From Sarcocystis neurona (lineage: Eukaryota > Apicomplexa > Conoidasida > Eucoccidiorida > Sarcocystidae), in NCBI GenBank assembly GCA_000727475.1, contig KL647302.1:1621234-1685233 (forward strand): DNA of 64,000 bases, written 5' to 3'. Made by a program: the position numbers and the translations under genes. Within the stretch, counting starts at the first letter, position 1; each line of letters begins with the position of its first letter. Shown one piece after another: positions 24,400-36,400 of the stretch. The notes under the pieces are model-generated. The model ran no database searches. It was not told the origin of the DNA and was given only the letters and a program-made list of their open reading frames with translations.

Positions 24400-24637
24400 G
24401 TATACCTCCGCTATCCCCGTATCCCCAGCTTCGTGCGCACGCGTAGATCTGCACGAAGATAGCCCCACATGTGCGTATGTAAATGTGTGCACGTAGACGG
24501 CTAGACCTGCACGTGTGTGTGCAGGCGGTGATTCGTCGTTCAAAGTCGTGTGTGCATGTTTAGGAGGCAGCAGTGTGTCCAGGCACGAAACGCTAGCTGA
24601 AGGAACTTCGGTGCGCTTGTGTAGCATGTGTACAGTG

Positions 24638-24930
24638 TCAAGAGGAACAGCTGTCGCAGCTATCTTCGGCGGTTAAAGAATAACTGCACATCATACGGCT
24701 GACGACACGCCAGGCGGCCAAGTTGTATCGCCGACAGATGCTGTCGTAGGCACACAGCCTGCCTGCGGACAACAGGCTCGGCCCATGCAACCCGACGACT
24801 GTAGCACCAACTCCTGCCTGCGTTGCACGCGTCTCGCAAATACCAAGTAGACACCTGCGGTGCGGTGAGGAGTTCTCGGCGCCAGAGTGTCTTTTCTCTC
24901 TCTTGACTGCCGCTGCTGCTGCAGCACTCA
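24638..24930 (-). CDS. hypothetical, candidate terminal exon
   Basis: The minus-strand frame ends at 24638 and is Arg/Ser/Cys-rich without homopolymers. A second minus frame at 24660-24854 also looks mixed. The upstream extension of the longer frame is only TATA-derived Tyr/Ile repeat. Unrecognised. Confidence 0.18.
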
Positions 24931-25079
24931 CACAGCCTCTACACGGTACGGGCGTAAGCCAATCCACTGCTGCCACGCACAATAGTCGGAAGACATCTGC
25001 ACCGTATCTACTCCTCTTGTACACATGCACAGGGATAAATGTGCAAAAAAACCTGTCATTACAGCCATGGATGAAGGAT

Positions 25080-25460
25080 TCTTTCCCGTGGCATATACGC
25101 ATATACACACAAACATACATATATATATACGTGTACAACACACTGATACCTTGCGATATATATATATATATATATATGGAGACTCTTCCGCGTATATAGA
25201 GCAAGGAGGATTCGATAAACGGGTAGTGTGACATCCATGTACACAAGTACAGGAGGCAGGGGGTAAGCATATAGATTAATTTATATATGTGTATATATAT
25301 ATGCATATACGCATACGTACACATATGTAGAGCTAGACGCGGGGATATATATACATATATATATATATATATAAATGTAGAAAGATACACAGATTGATAG
25401 ATGAATCCATACACATATACATATATATATAGGTATGATACAAAGAAAGAAAGAGAGATT
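25080..25460. repeat. TA/CA microsatellite block
   Basis: Repeats include a near-pure TA run at 25156-25178 and another at 25349-25373, with CATACA interruptions between. Tyr/Ile-rich translations in every frame are artefacts. Confidence 0.8.
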
Positions 25461-25881
25461 AAGAGAAAACCTTGCAGGTGGGTCTAGCAGTGTGGGGCCG
25501 GGTGAACTCTCGTAGCGGCGCTGCAGACGCGCTAGTCGCCCAGAGATGGCGACAGCCACCTGCCTCGATGAGAGAAGTCTTCCTTCTTGAAACGGGGGAA
25601 AGGTTCGCCACAAGCATGCAAATGTACACCTTTGTGTACAAATATATATATACATATGTGCTGTTGTGAGACCAGTTTACAGATAATGCGCATGCAACTG
25701 CGTGACTGATATACGCAGTGGAAGGTCGTCGTCAGTCGCCCTCCCTTCCACTTGTCCGGGAGAACTGTGAGCGTTCCCTCAGATTTGCCGCGGCTCATTT
25801 TCTTCGGGCTCGCGGCCTCCTTTCAGTTTTTTCTCTGCAAGACCATCTTGCTCTGTACGCGCCGAAGCGCTTCTCCTCTTC

Positions 25882-28331
25882 TCAGCCGTGTGTGTTAGGT
25901 GCGCGCGAGGGAAGGCGCACTTCGTCAGCAGCTGTTGGAGCAGGTGCTGGGGCCACCGCTACGTTTCCTGTCGCTCGACCTGCCCTGCCTGCTGCTGCTG
26001 TTGCTGCTAGGTGCTCCTCCACCAGCAGCATCTGTTGCTGCCGCCTGCGGCACTGCGCTGCTCCTTTGCCTGCTTTCACGCGTCCCATTGCTGTACGAGC
26101 TGCTGCTGCTGCTTGCTGCCATGGCTCTTGACTCCCGCAGCTACTGCTCCTGCTGCCGTTAGAAATTGCTGCATCCTGGCGGAGCGGTTGCTGTTGGTGC
26201 TGCTGTTGCTGTTGTCGCTGCTGCTGCGGTGGACGGTGCTGCAGTATCAAGTTTGCAAAGTTCTGTGGCCATCGCAGCGGCTTTTTGACGACCGTCCCTC
26301 GTCTGTAGGGCAGAGCACGGCTATCTACTTGAATTAAGTCCTCCGTGTCGTCTCTTGATGGTCGATCAAGACTTCCCCTCTTCACTCTTCAACGTTTTCC
26401 CGCATGAGAGAACTTTCAGCAGCCGCGCCTTCCCCGCCTCGAGCGTCGATCAAGCAGCAAAATTCGTCGTCACTGTCGTCGGAGCAGAGAGAAATGACTT
26501 CGCGTCTTTCACGTGCTGCGCCGGTTCTCTGCAACAGTGTCTGCAAAATACTTCCTTCCTGCTGTTCCCTCTTCTGTCGTTTCCTTTGCATGCCTCTGTT
26601 CGTCTCCTGCTGCTGCTGCTGCGTGTGGTACTGCTGCTGCGTCTGCAGCTGCTGTCCCAGCTGCTTTTTCCGAACCCCATGCAGCAGGCAGGACTGCAGC
26701 AGACGCTGTTGGCCTGCTTGCTGCTGCCTGCTCTCCTGCTGCTGTTGCCGCTGTTGCAGCGCGCTCGATCCCTGCTGCAGCATTCGCCCAGCTAAACCAC
26801 CACTGCTCCGCTGCTGCTGGTGCCCCGGCGGTGCTGACGGTGCAACTCCCTGCGCACTTGGCCGAAGCAGCAGCCTCTCCATTACCTGCTGCTGCGGAGC
26901 TGCCTGATTCTGCTGCTCTTGCTGCTGAAGCCTTGTCGCTTCCACCTCAAGAGGATGCTCCCCTGTATTCCCGTCCTGGTCGGCTGCCCGCTCGTCCTGC
27001 GGCGGGTGCTGCTCAACAGCCCGGGGCACCAGCAAGTGTTGCTGCTGCTGCTGTTGTGTCGTCCCCTGCTGCAGCTGCAGTACGGGCTGATTCTGCTTCT
27101 GCCGCCATGCGTCCATATCCCTTTCGCTGCTTCTTCTACCTAGCCGCAGCAATATATCTAGGGGGCCTTGGCGTGCGGGGCTGGTTGCTTCTCCTGCTGC
27201 TGCTTCTCCTCGCGGTGCTGCTCCTGCACGTGCGTCCCCTATCTGCCATGCGCCTACCGATCTAAAATTCGCCAAGGTTAGATTAACCAGATGCAGGTCG
27301 AAAAAAGGTACTTGCAGCTGGCGCTGCTCCTGCAGCTGCTCTGCGGAGAATGGAGACAAAGGCAAACAGGCTGCTGTGCTACGGCTGCTGGTGCTACTGC
27401 TACTGCTAACGCTGCTGTTGCTGCTTTGGCGGCTGCTGCTGGAGCTGCAGCCCTCCCAACGGGAGAACGGCTCAGGTTCTACGCGACTGAACAGCAACAG
27501 AGCGTAATGCAACAGCAGCAGCAGTAGGCAACTCGGGAGCTCCTGAGCAGGAACGGATTTGTTTTTCTGTAAACCCAGCGACGCAGCTTCCTGCTGCACG
27601 GGGGGTCTCCCCGTTTGCCTCTGCAGCAGCCCAGCCTGCTCCTGCTGCTGTTCCTGGGTACTACTTCTGAGCCAGAGTCGCTGCTGTTGAGCATCTGATG
27701 GCCGTTGAGGAGCCTGCGATACCCACTGCCGTTGCTGCTCCTGGATCTGCCAAGCCGGGAGTTCCTGCTGCTGTTGGTGGTGGTGCTGCTGCTGTTGGCC
27801 GTGCTGTTGGTGGGGCTGTGGCCGCTGCTGCTGTTGGGGTTGATCTTGATGTTTTTGTTGCTGCTGCTGCTGCTGTGGCTGCCGTTGTCCTGGGGAGTGC
27901 TTCTGTTGATAGAAAGCTAGCAATTCGTTGCCGCGGAGATACTGCTGAACGATTGGCTGCAGCAGAAGCGGTCGCGCCACCTGCAGCGCCGACTGCAGCA
28001 ACGGCTGGTGGACACTGCAGCAGCAGAAACCTGGCAGCTTCTGCTGTTGCGTCGTCTGCTGCTGCACTGTCTGCTGCGGCGTCGTCTGCTGTTGCGTCGG
28101 CTGCTGCTGCCCTTTTGGTGGCGTTGGCGGTTGGTGCAGCAGGTGCTGCGTCTGCGAGGGCTGCTGTTGCTGCTTGGACGAGAAGCGGCAACGGCGCCAG
28201 AAGGCTGGCCACGGAAGGGTCAGCTGCCGGCTCTCCTTCACGCTGTAATTCCCTCTCCGGCTGCAGGCAAGCACGCGCGCCACAGCAGCAGCGCCCACAT
28301 GTGAGGGCACCGGCACCAGCAGTAGCAGCAA
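25882..28331 (-). CDS. Gln-rich protein with a SUMO-interaction-like motif
   Basis: Model: complement(join(25882-26302, 26386-28331)). The 83-base intron has donor GA|GTGAAG and acceptor CCCTACAG|ACG, phase 2, so NVEE continues as RGTVVKKPLRWPQNFANLI instead of stopping at 26382. The long exon has poly-Gln blocks, a non-repetitive segment (LLLQPIVQQYLRGNELLAFY) and, near its end, EVISLCSDDSDDEF. That is a hydrophobic IxL core followed by Ser and acidic residues, as in SUMO-interaction motifs. No catalytic or DNA-binding domain is recognised; a nuclear scaffold or regulator is a guess. The N-terminus is uncertain: an acceptor at about 28264 (TGCCTGCAG) could replace the ATG at 28331, with further exons upstream. 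Confidence 0.6.
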
Positions 28332-28380
28332 CAGCCAAGCAGCAGGCGCACGCAGTCACATATCCACCACCCGCAGAAGA

Positions 28381-29316
28381 ATGAAGAAGCAGGCGGGACA
28401 GCACCCCGTGGAGCCGCAGCAGGAGCAGAAACGCACCAGCTGGGGCAAGAAGGTAAGCAGCTGGAGGACGGAGAGTCCACAAGAGCTACAGGAGAAGGGG
28501 TGCTGCCAACAAAAAATTGTTCTGCAGCACGCACCCCACGAGGCGAGGCAGCAGCAGCGAGACGCGGACGTAAAAAAGCCAAGAACGCAGCAGACAGCCG
28601 TTGCGGTCAAAGCAGCAGGGAGCCGCCGAGAATTTCTCCCCTTGAAGCCGCATATCAGGAAAACCGACGTGTGTGTAAGGCACTCGAGTGCGCAGGCAGG
28701 TCGCTCATGTGCAGCAGCAGGAGCAGCAACGCAGCAGCTGCAGGTGCCATCGCAGCAGCAGCAAAGCCCCACTGCCACCAACAAGAAATGTCAGGACAGT
28801 AGCAGCAGAGTCGGAGGACCAGTGCAGCAGAACGCATGAAACCTTGGTAGAGCGGTGCGGACTGCAGCGAGGGCAGGGTTGGGGGGGGCAGAAGCAGCAG
28901 CACGAAGGTCGTCGGAAAATCACCCGCAGCAGCAGCAGTCACAGCAGCAGCAGCCAGAGCAGGAGCGGCACGAGTCGCATCCGCGGCAGTGTCGCTTTGA
29001 ACCGCAGCAGCCGGCCCCCGCTCTGGCAGCGGGGCAGCAGGAGCAGCAGCAACAGCGCAGCAAGCACCCGTTGAAGGAAAGCAGGAGCAGGAGCAGTAAA
29101 AAGCTTGTTGAGTTTGTGCAGCAGAGCCAGTGCCAGCAGCAGCAAAACGCGGCTAAAGTAAGGGAAGTGTGGACGAACTTGTCCGTTCCTCAGGAAAAAC
29201 ATAGCTGCGCGACGGGGAAGCCTACCAAGGACAGCCACCGCTACGCACCGCCTAGCAGCAGCACATGGGAAGTAGCGTGCTGCCTAAACAGTGGAATACG
29301 GCAAGACCGGTCGTAG
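28381..29316 (+). CDS. doubtful Gln-rich ORF, possibly antisense of an intron
   Basis: A plus-strand frame runs 28381-28839 and resumes in the same frame at 28855-29316, separated by an in-frame TGA at 28837. It is Gln/Arg/Ser-rich with CAG repeats and a mixed tail (KLVEFVQQSQCQQQQ, VREVWTNLSVPQEK). It begins only 50 bases from the opposite-strand gene. Alternatively the minus strand here is the CTG-rich intron of that gene. An intron from 28456 (AAGAAG|GTAAGC) to a CTACAG near 28494 is also possible. No family recognised. Confidence 0.25.
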
Positions 29317-29389
29317 CGCCAGAGATGCCAGAAAAAGCACATGTTTCATAAGAAGAAGCAAACGCCCGAAACCTGGCACACACTACATT

Positions 29390-30160
29390 TAGAAAGACGA
29401 AAAGGCGTTAAGAGTTCTGCTCCGGAGAACAGTCGCTCTTCTGGCAAGAAACAGCGGCTGCAAAGCAGACGAGTGCTGTCCGACGCATGTCACGGGCAAC
29501 GCAACTACGTCGCGCAAACTCTTCGCCGAGCGCTTCACGGGCCATCGGTGTACGTACATCGGACGTTTCACGGGGCATTACTGAACAGCCCGCCGGAACG
29601 CCAAGCTTCCCCGTTGGAATGCCGGGGACATACACACAAATATATATACGTATGCATACGTGGGCTTCCGTTAATCGACATCTATGCGTATATACATATA
29701 TATGCAAATACGTATGCGTATACACATACATAGATAGATATATATATATACACAAGAATACATATACATATATATATACACATACGCAGAATACAATACG
29801 TAGAAGGCAGGGGCTGATGCTGTGGATCGACTGGATAGATATATATATATATATATGTATGTATATATATATATGTATATGTACCTACGTATAGATGCCC
29901 GCAGTATTTGCAGGTTTTGGTAACTACTTCGACTAGTTCCACCATTATGACAATTGACCGAGGACCTGGTCAACCGACCCCTTCTACATGACAACCAGGA
30001 GTGCACCTAGCAGCTAAGGCTCCCCAAAAGATGCTTATGAATATCCCCGTTTCAAAACAAATCAATCCAATCCAGGACTATTGGCGCTTAAGGACGGCTC
30101 CTTCTTCCAGCTCTCCATGAAGTGCGTAACACAGTGGGATCTCTGCAGACGTTGCTGTTG
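29390..30160. other. unresolved interval with microsatellite
   Basis: TATA/CACA repeats occupy 29635-29890. Short frames at 29389-29571 (minus) and 29900-30000 (minus, containing VEVVTKTCKYCGHLY) could be 3' exons of the polymerase gene or an upstream exon of the 25.9-28.3 kb gene. Neither could be joined. Confidence 0.3.
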
Positions 30161-30448
30161 TAGAGCCAGTAACATATACGTGAATATAGACATCCATACG
30201 CTTACGTGGACAGACACACGTATGTCTGTATACACATATATATACACACATATAGACAATTGTATACGTATATATACACATATGTATATACACGCCGATA
30301 TTCATACACGTAGATATATAAATACGCGTGTATATATGTATATATGTGTATCTATATACATACAAGTATGGAGGACGAATGGAAATATGTGTAGGTCTGC
30401 GTTTGTGTGTACGGATTCGTTGGTGGTGAAGGCCAAGCAGAAGCTCAC

Positions 30449-33400
30449 CGGATGGAGAGCCTGAAGACCGTGGCGCACTCGTGATGCTGCCGTTGGTGGG
30501 CGTCGTGCCGCTCGAGGAGCCGCAGCAGCAGCCGGTGAAGCTCCTGCAGCAGCTGTTGTAGTGTACGTACACCGCGAGCGGCGTAGGAATCCTCGACGCT
30601 AAGGCTCTTGGGAGCCGTTGTGGCCGCGACGACTTCATGAGCAAGGCCCGCGCAGAGGAAGCGCAGCGCCACGGCACCGCCTAGGAATTTGTCAGCAGCC
30701 GCTGCAGCCGCGACAGCAGCCGCAGCTTCCTCTGCTGCTGCGGCAGCCGCATCTTCGTTCGCTCCAGCAGCAACGGCAGCCGCTTCCGCGGCGGCGGCAA
30801 CGGCGGCTGCTTGCGCCACCAGGGCGCCGCTGCCGCTGTCCGTTGCTGCTTCCTGATCAGCTTCCTGTTCACGTCGTCTCTTCAGGAAGCGCTCCTGTCG
30901 GCCAGGGGTCCCTGCTGCAGCCGGAATTCCTTTCTCCCGCTGCTGCTGCTGCGGAGCGAAGTCGTCCCTCCGCTGCTGCGTTGGCAGACAAAGAGGCCAC
31001 TGCCGGCGGCGCTGCTGCGCTTCCTCATGCGTACCGAGAAGAACCAGCTGCCCCTGCTGCAGGCGGAGTTCTTCCTGCTGCAGCCTCAAAGAGAAGAAAA
31101 CGCGCCGCCGCGCCAGCAAATATCGCAACCCGTCTACAGGGAAGGAGAGGACGTCGCAGCACCGCTCCAGTCCCGCCGGCTGCAAGGCCTGCAGAACGCT
31201 TCTACCTGCACGCCGCCGCATCCCCACCAGCACAGCACCGGCTTTCAGCTGCTGGCGAAAGACGAACGACGACAGAAGCCCAGGGCGGACGTCTGGCCAC
31301 GTACGGCACCCCCCTCACGCTCAAAAAAACAGAGAAACACGGGACGGGGAGGCGCAGTCACACGGGCATGCGCGAGTACGGCTACGCAGAAACTAACATA
31401 TTGAAGAGCACACACATATACATAAAAACGTAGATGGACAGATGGCAGGTGGACAGATAGACAGATATAGGTAGACAGGTAGATGGGTAAACAGATAGAT
31501 GGCCAGGTGCATAACAGATAGACAGATTGATAGGCAGGCAGGTGGGTAGAAGACATATAGATAGATTGGAAGAGAAACGGCGATAGATAGTCAGGTGGAT
31601 AGATAGATAAATAGATGGACAGACAGGTGGGTTGCCAGTTAGATAGACAGACACGTAGACAGTAAGACAGGTAGATACAGAGACGGGCAGATAGGTAGGC
31701 AGATAGGTAGACGCAGTCTATAGACCGCTGGTCTACACGTGTGGCTGATAAAGGCTAGTCCGTCTGTGGCCAGCAGCAGGAAGCGTTCCGCAGCAGCACT
31801 GGCGCAGCAGCAGCGGCAGCAAACCGCAGGAGCCGCAGGGACTCACCGGGTGGGGGGGCGCTGGACTGCTTCGCGCCCCGTCGACAGTCGCGGACAGAGG
31901 CAAAGACAGAGCCTGTGAAATACATGCGTATGAATGAGAGATGCTCCCTTCCGGGCAGCTTATTACGTCTACATACACAGACGTATATGTGCGTGAATGT
32001 ACCGGACAGAAGTCTTCCTAGATACACATAGTGACGCGCGTTCGCAGCGCGCACGTCTTCGTTCACTTATACACATATATGTGTACATACGTGTGTAGGT
32101 GTGTGTTTAGCTGTCTTGACTCGGACTGATAAAGAAGAGCTGGGACATAGATTCTGGCCCGGATACGTGTATACATATGAGTGCACATATATACAAACAT
32201 ACAGGTATATATCAGGCAGAGGCTCCCTACCAGGCAGCATAATATCTATACAAACACATATATACATACGCATATATATACATATATGTAGAGGGTATAT
32301 GTTCGTTTTCAGGCGACTTAATATGTATACAGGTAAAACGTGAGGAGGGGTAGTTGAGGAGGAGCTATCGCTGCTGCTGCTGCTGGAGAGAAGAGGAGCC
32401 GAGGTCCTGCCGCTTCTCCTAGAGCCGCGGGCTTGCTGCCCCTGCTGCTGCTCCTGGTGCTCCTGTTGCTGCTGCTGCTGGCTTGACTGACACTGTTGTT
32501 GCCGTATCCGCAGCAGGACCAGCTGCTGTCATTGCTGCTCCTGATGGGCTCCTGCGACTCCTGCTGCTGCCGTTGTTCGAGAAATGCGGCGGGTGCTCAC
32601 CGATGCCTGGGACGCGTTTGAGAGGAATGTCCCGCCAGAAGCTCCTGCGGTGTCTGTACAGCACAACAGCTTGTGCGTCAGGCTTGTACGCCTTCCCCAC
32701 GAGCTTCGCAGTAGATTTATTCCAGCTCAAACCTAGACACCCGCAGCGACACCAAGACTTAGCAGCAGTAGGAGCAGATGCAGCAGCAGCAGGTGCAGCA
32801 GCAGCAGCAGGTGCAGCAGCAGCAGCAGCCGATGCAGCAGCAGCAGTCAATGCAGCACGTGCTCCAGCAGCAGACCCAGCAGGCGCAGCAGCAGCAGATC
32901 CAGCAGGCGCAGCAGCAGCAGATCCAGCAGGCGCAGCAGCATTAGATGCAGCAGGCGCCGCAGCATCAGATGCAGCAAGCGCAGCAGCATCAGACGCAGC
33001 AGGCGCAGCAGCGTCAGATGCAGCAGCAGATGCAGATGCAGCAGCAGCAGATTCAGCAGCAGCAGATTCAGCAGACAAGCGGCCGCCGCGGACGGAGCAG
33101 CAGCAGGTGCGAGAGGCAAAAGGACAGCAGCGGCGGGCCCGTAGCAGGACGGCTGCTCCATGCGCGTCAGCAGAAGCACCTGATCCCCAGTAAACATCTT
33201 CACAGAGGCAGCACGAGGCGTACCTCGCTGTCGCAGATATTCTCAGGCCTATACAAGCGCACACATGCATACACTTGTACGTTCCCACGCACATATATAG
33301 ACAGATGAATAGTTACACAGACACACAAACAAGTGAGTACTTAGGTATATATACGTTTATACATAAATGGACGCATCCTATATACACGTATGCCTGAGTG

Positions 33401-36400
33401 TAAGCTCTCTCTCGTTTTCCCTTGTTCTCTTTTCCTCTGTCTCTGGAACTGTACGTACGTCCACTCTTACAGACATCCAAGCAAATCTACACCTATACAT
33501 TCGTAGGCGTGCGCGCACATGCATATATGTGTCCCTCTCTATCTCTTTCTCTACATACACATATATATATACACACATATATATATACACACACATGGAC
33601 ATACGTATTGATAAAACATGCATAATATATATGCGTGGGTTCACATTGAGAAAAGCAGCAGCGCTGGGGCACAGCGGCTGCAGCAGCGACGCAGAGAGCA
33701 GCAACAGCGTCCAGCAGTGATGACACTCCTCTCGTGTACACGTACATATACACGTCCACCGACAAAGGGAGGAAGCCGCCGGGAGAGAAGGACGGAAGGA
33801 AGAAATGAACAAACGGAGGGAAATAGGAAGATCGAAGTCGCACTCATCCGCGACAAATTTACCCATCGCAGGTTGGGTCGATAGTCCGGTTATATTATAT
33901 AGATCACATGGATTCTGGTACTCGACTTCTACTACTTCTCTTCCTACGACTGCTACTATTCATACGACCGTAATTACTGCTGCATGCTGCTACTGCTGCT
34001 CCTCCTCCTACTAGTGCTACTACGACTGCTACTATTAATGCTGCTGCAATTACTACTGCATGCTGCTGCTGCTGCTCCTGCTCGTTCTATTGCTACTACT
34101 ACTACTACTGCTATTGCTACTGTTCCTCGTACTCCTCCTATTACCACTACTACTACTACTACGACTGCCAGTAATAGTGCTAATATTACTACTACTGCCA
34201 CTATGACTACCTGCTACTGCTACTTTTCCTACTACTGCTGCTGCTTCTCCTACAATTACTACCGCTATTCCTCCGCCTACTACTACTACTACTACGATGG
34301 CTGCTACTGCTAATACTCCTGCTATTAATCCTACGTGCTGCTACTGCTGCTCCTCCTCCTCCTACTACTGCTACTCCTACTGCTTCTCCATCTCGTACTG
34401 CTACTACTCCCACTACTACTAGTACTACTCCTGCTATTACTACCACTATGGCTGCTACTACGATACTGCTGCCACTACTACGGCTCCTCCTCCTACAACT
34501 ACCAGTGCTACTGCTGCTCCTACTATGACTACTGCTACTGCTAGCACTAGTGATCCTACTAGTACCGCTCCTCCTTCGCCTACTGCTACTGCTACTACTA
34601 CAACTGCTACTACAGCTGTTCGTCTTACTGGCGTCTGGTGGCGCCCGCGCGTGTGAGCCGTTCAGCAGAAGCGCACGACGGGAGGAGAAGCAGCAGGAGG
34701 CCAGAGGCGAAGCCGAGGAGGAAAGGGAGAGAAGGGAAGCAGCGGAGAGAAACTCGGAAGAAAGATGCGAGAGGGAAGTTGTGGTGGTAATGCGGCAAAG
34801 AAGAAGAAGACGGGCAAGGAAAGGACGGCCGCAAAGAAAGGACACTGACACGAGGGAAGAAAACAGAAGGGGTGAAAATAAGAAGTCGAGGAGAAACGGA
34901 AAGGTGCTTGTCTGCGGGAGGAAAGACCGGGCCGCAGGAAAAAAAGACAGCAGCAGCAACACCACGGTACGCAGCAGCAGCAACACCAAGGTAAGCAGCA
35001 GCAGCAACACCAAGATACGCCGCAGTAGCACCACCTAGATAAGCAGCAGGAGCAGCACCATGAAGATACGCGGCAGCAGCAACACCAAGATAAGCAGCAG
35101 AAATAATAAGTCGCCTACCAGCGGTGCACGTCAGATTAAATTCGCTTTTGATGTACCGTCGTATCGCAGCCATAACGTGCGTGCCGATGGCCGCTGCTAA
35201 GCAGCAGCTGCAAAAAATCTTCTCAAAAACCCTCCTGCTGTTGCTGCTGCTGCTGTGGCTGCTGCTGTTGTAGCTGCTGCTGCTGCCGCTGCTGCCGCTG
35301 TTGCTGCTGCTGTCGTAGCCTGTAGCAGCCAACCTGCTGCTGCTGCTTCCCGTGTAACCGACACCGCCGGTGACGTCCTTTTTGCCGGTGCTGAATCTGC
35401 TGGAAGGCTGTGCTTCCCCTGCTGCTTCGGCGGCTCCTTCTTGCTGCTTGCTGCTGCTCAAGAAGTGACCGGTGCTGCTCCAGGTGCCGCTGCTACTGGA
35501 CTTCTGCGCCGTCCCGTAGCTGGTCGCCCCCCTGCTGCAGCATGGCCGGACGTGCCTCGCATGGATAACGGCAGCAAGTCGCTGGCCAGATGAATAGCCG
35601 TACACATGCGGCACGAACTGCAGCACCCACCCACATACCTCTTGCCCTTCCTGCAGCTGTTGCTCTTCTTCCTGCTGCTGTTGCGCTTCTTCCTGTTGCT
35701 CTTCTTCCTGCTGCGGTTGCGCTTCTCCCTGTTGCTGTTCTTCCTGCTGTTGCTGTTTTTCTTCCTGCTGCTCTTCTTCCTCCTGCTGCTCTTCTTGATT
35801 CTGCTGCTGCTGCTGTCCCCCACGATTATCTGACCAGACACGGGCTGCTTGTGCGGCCGCAGACGCGCCAACGCCTCCCCCTGCAAAGCTCGTTCCTCCT
35901 CCTCCTCCGCGTGGTGCTGCCGCCGCATCACCGCCCTCTGCTTCCGTTACTGTCGCAGCGCCTTCCCCTCCTTTTTCCTTTGCTGCTTTTTCTCGTGGTC
36001 CCGCAGCAGCAGCAGCTGGGCACGCACGTTCGCCTTCTGGAGCAGCAGCAGCAGCAAACGGCATCCACGCAGTACGAGGACGCGCAGCAGCAGAAGCAGT
36101 AGCAGCAGGAGCGCCAGTCGGTGGCAAAGCACTACCACCGCGACAACGCGTTGCAGCAGGGGAGCCTCCATTCGCTACAGCAGCACCCACGGGAGGCTTG
36201 AGGGGAAGTCCAGCTCCCTCTCGCTGCTGCTGCCGCATGCAAGTAATCGGTGTAGACGACGCCTCTCGCCACCTAACAAGCTGCAGCGAGCCCTCCGGGA
36301 ACAACGGAAACGCTGCATGCACCGCCTTCTGCTGCTGTTCGGTGCTTGCCTGCTGCAGCAGCAGCTGCTGGAAACTCTTCGCATGCTGCTGGCGCTCCTG

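Noticed and set aside
27661..28482. Ala/Thr-rich frame on the minus strand
   Set aside because: It overlaps the Gln-rich frame that continues into the SIM motif and the phase-matched second exon.
28381..29316. CAG repeats mistaken for a CRISPR or tandem regulatory array
   Set aside because: Repeats are simple triplets without unique spacers, and the genome is eukaryotic.
32419..33294. 291-codon Ala-rich minus-strand ORF as a gene
   Set aside because: Only 32601-32732 is conserved polymerase exon; the rest is CTG-repeat intron translated as Ala.
34625..35100. 3' extension of the long polymerase frame past exon 2
   Set aside because: It continues the exon 2 frame into Ala/Tyr repeats and hydrophobic sequence, whereas splicing at 35119 gives the conserved TAGLSWNK.
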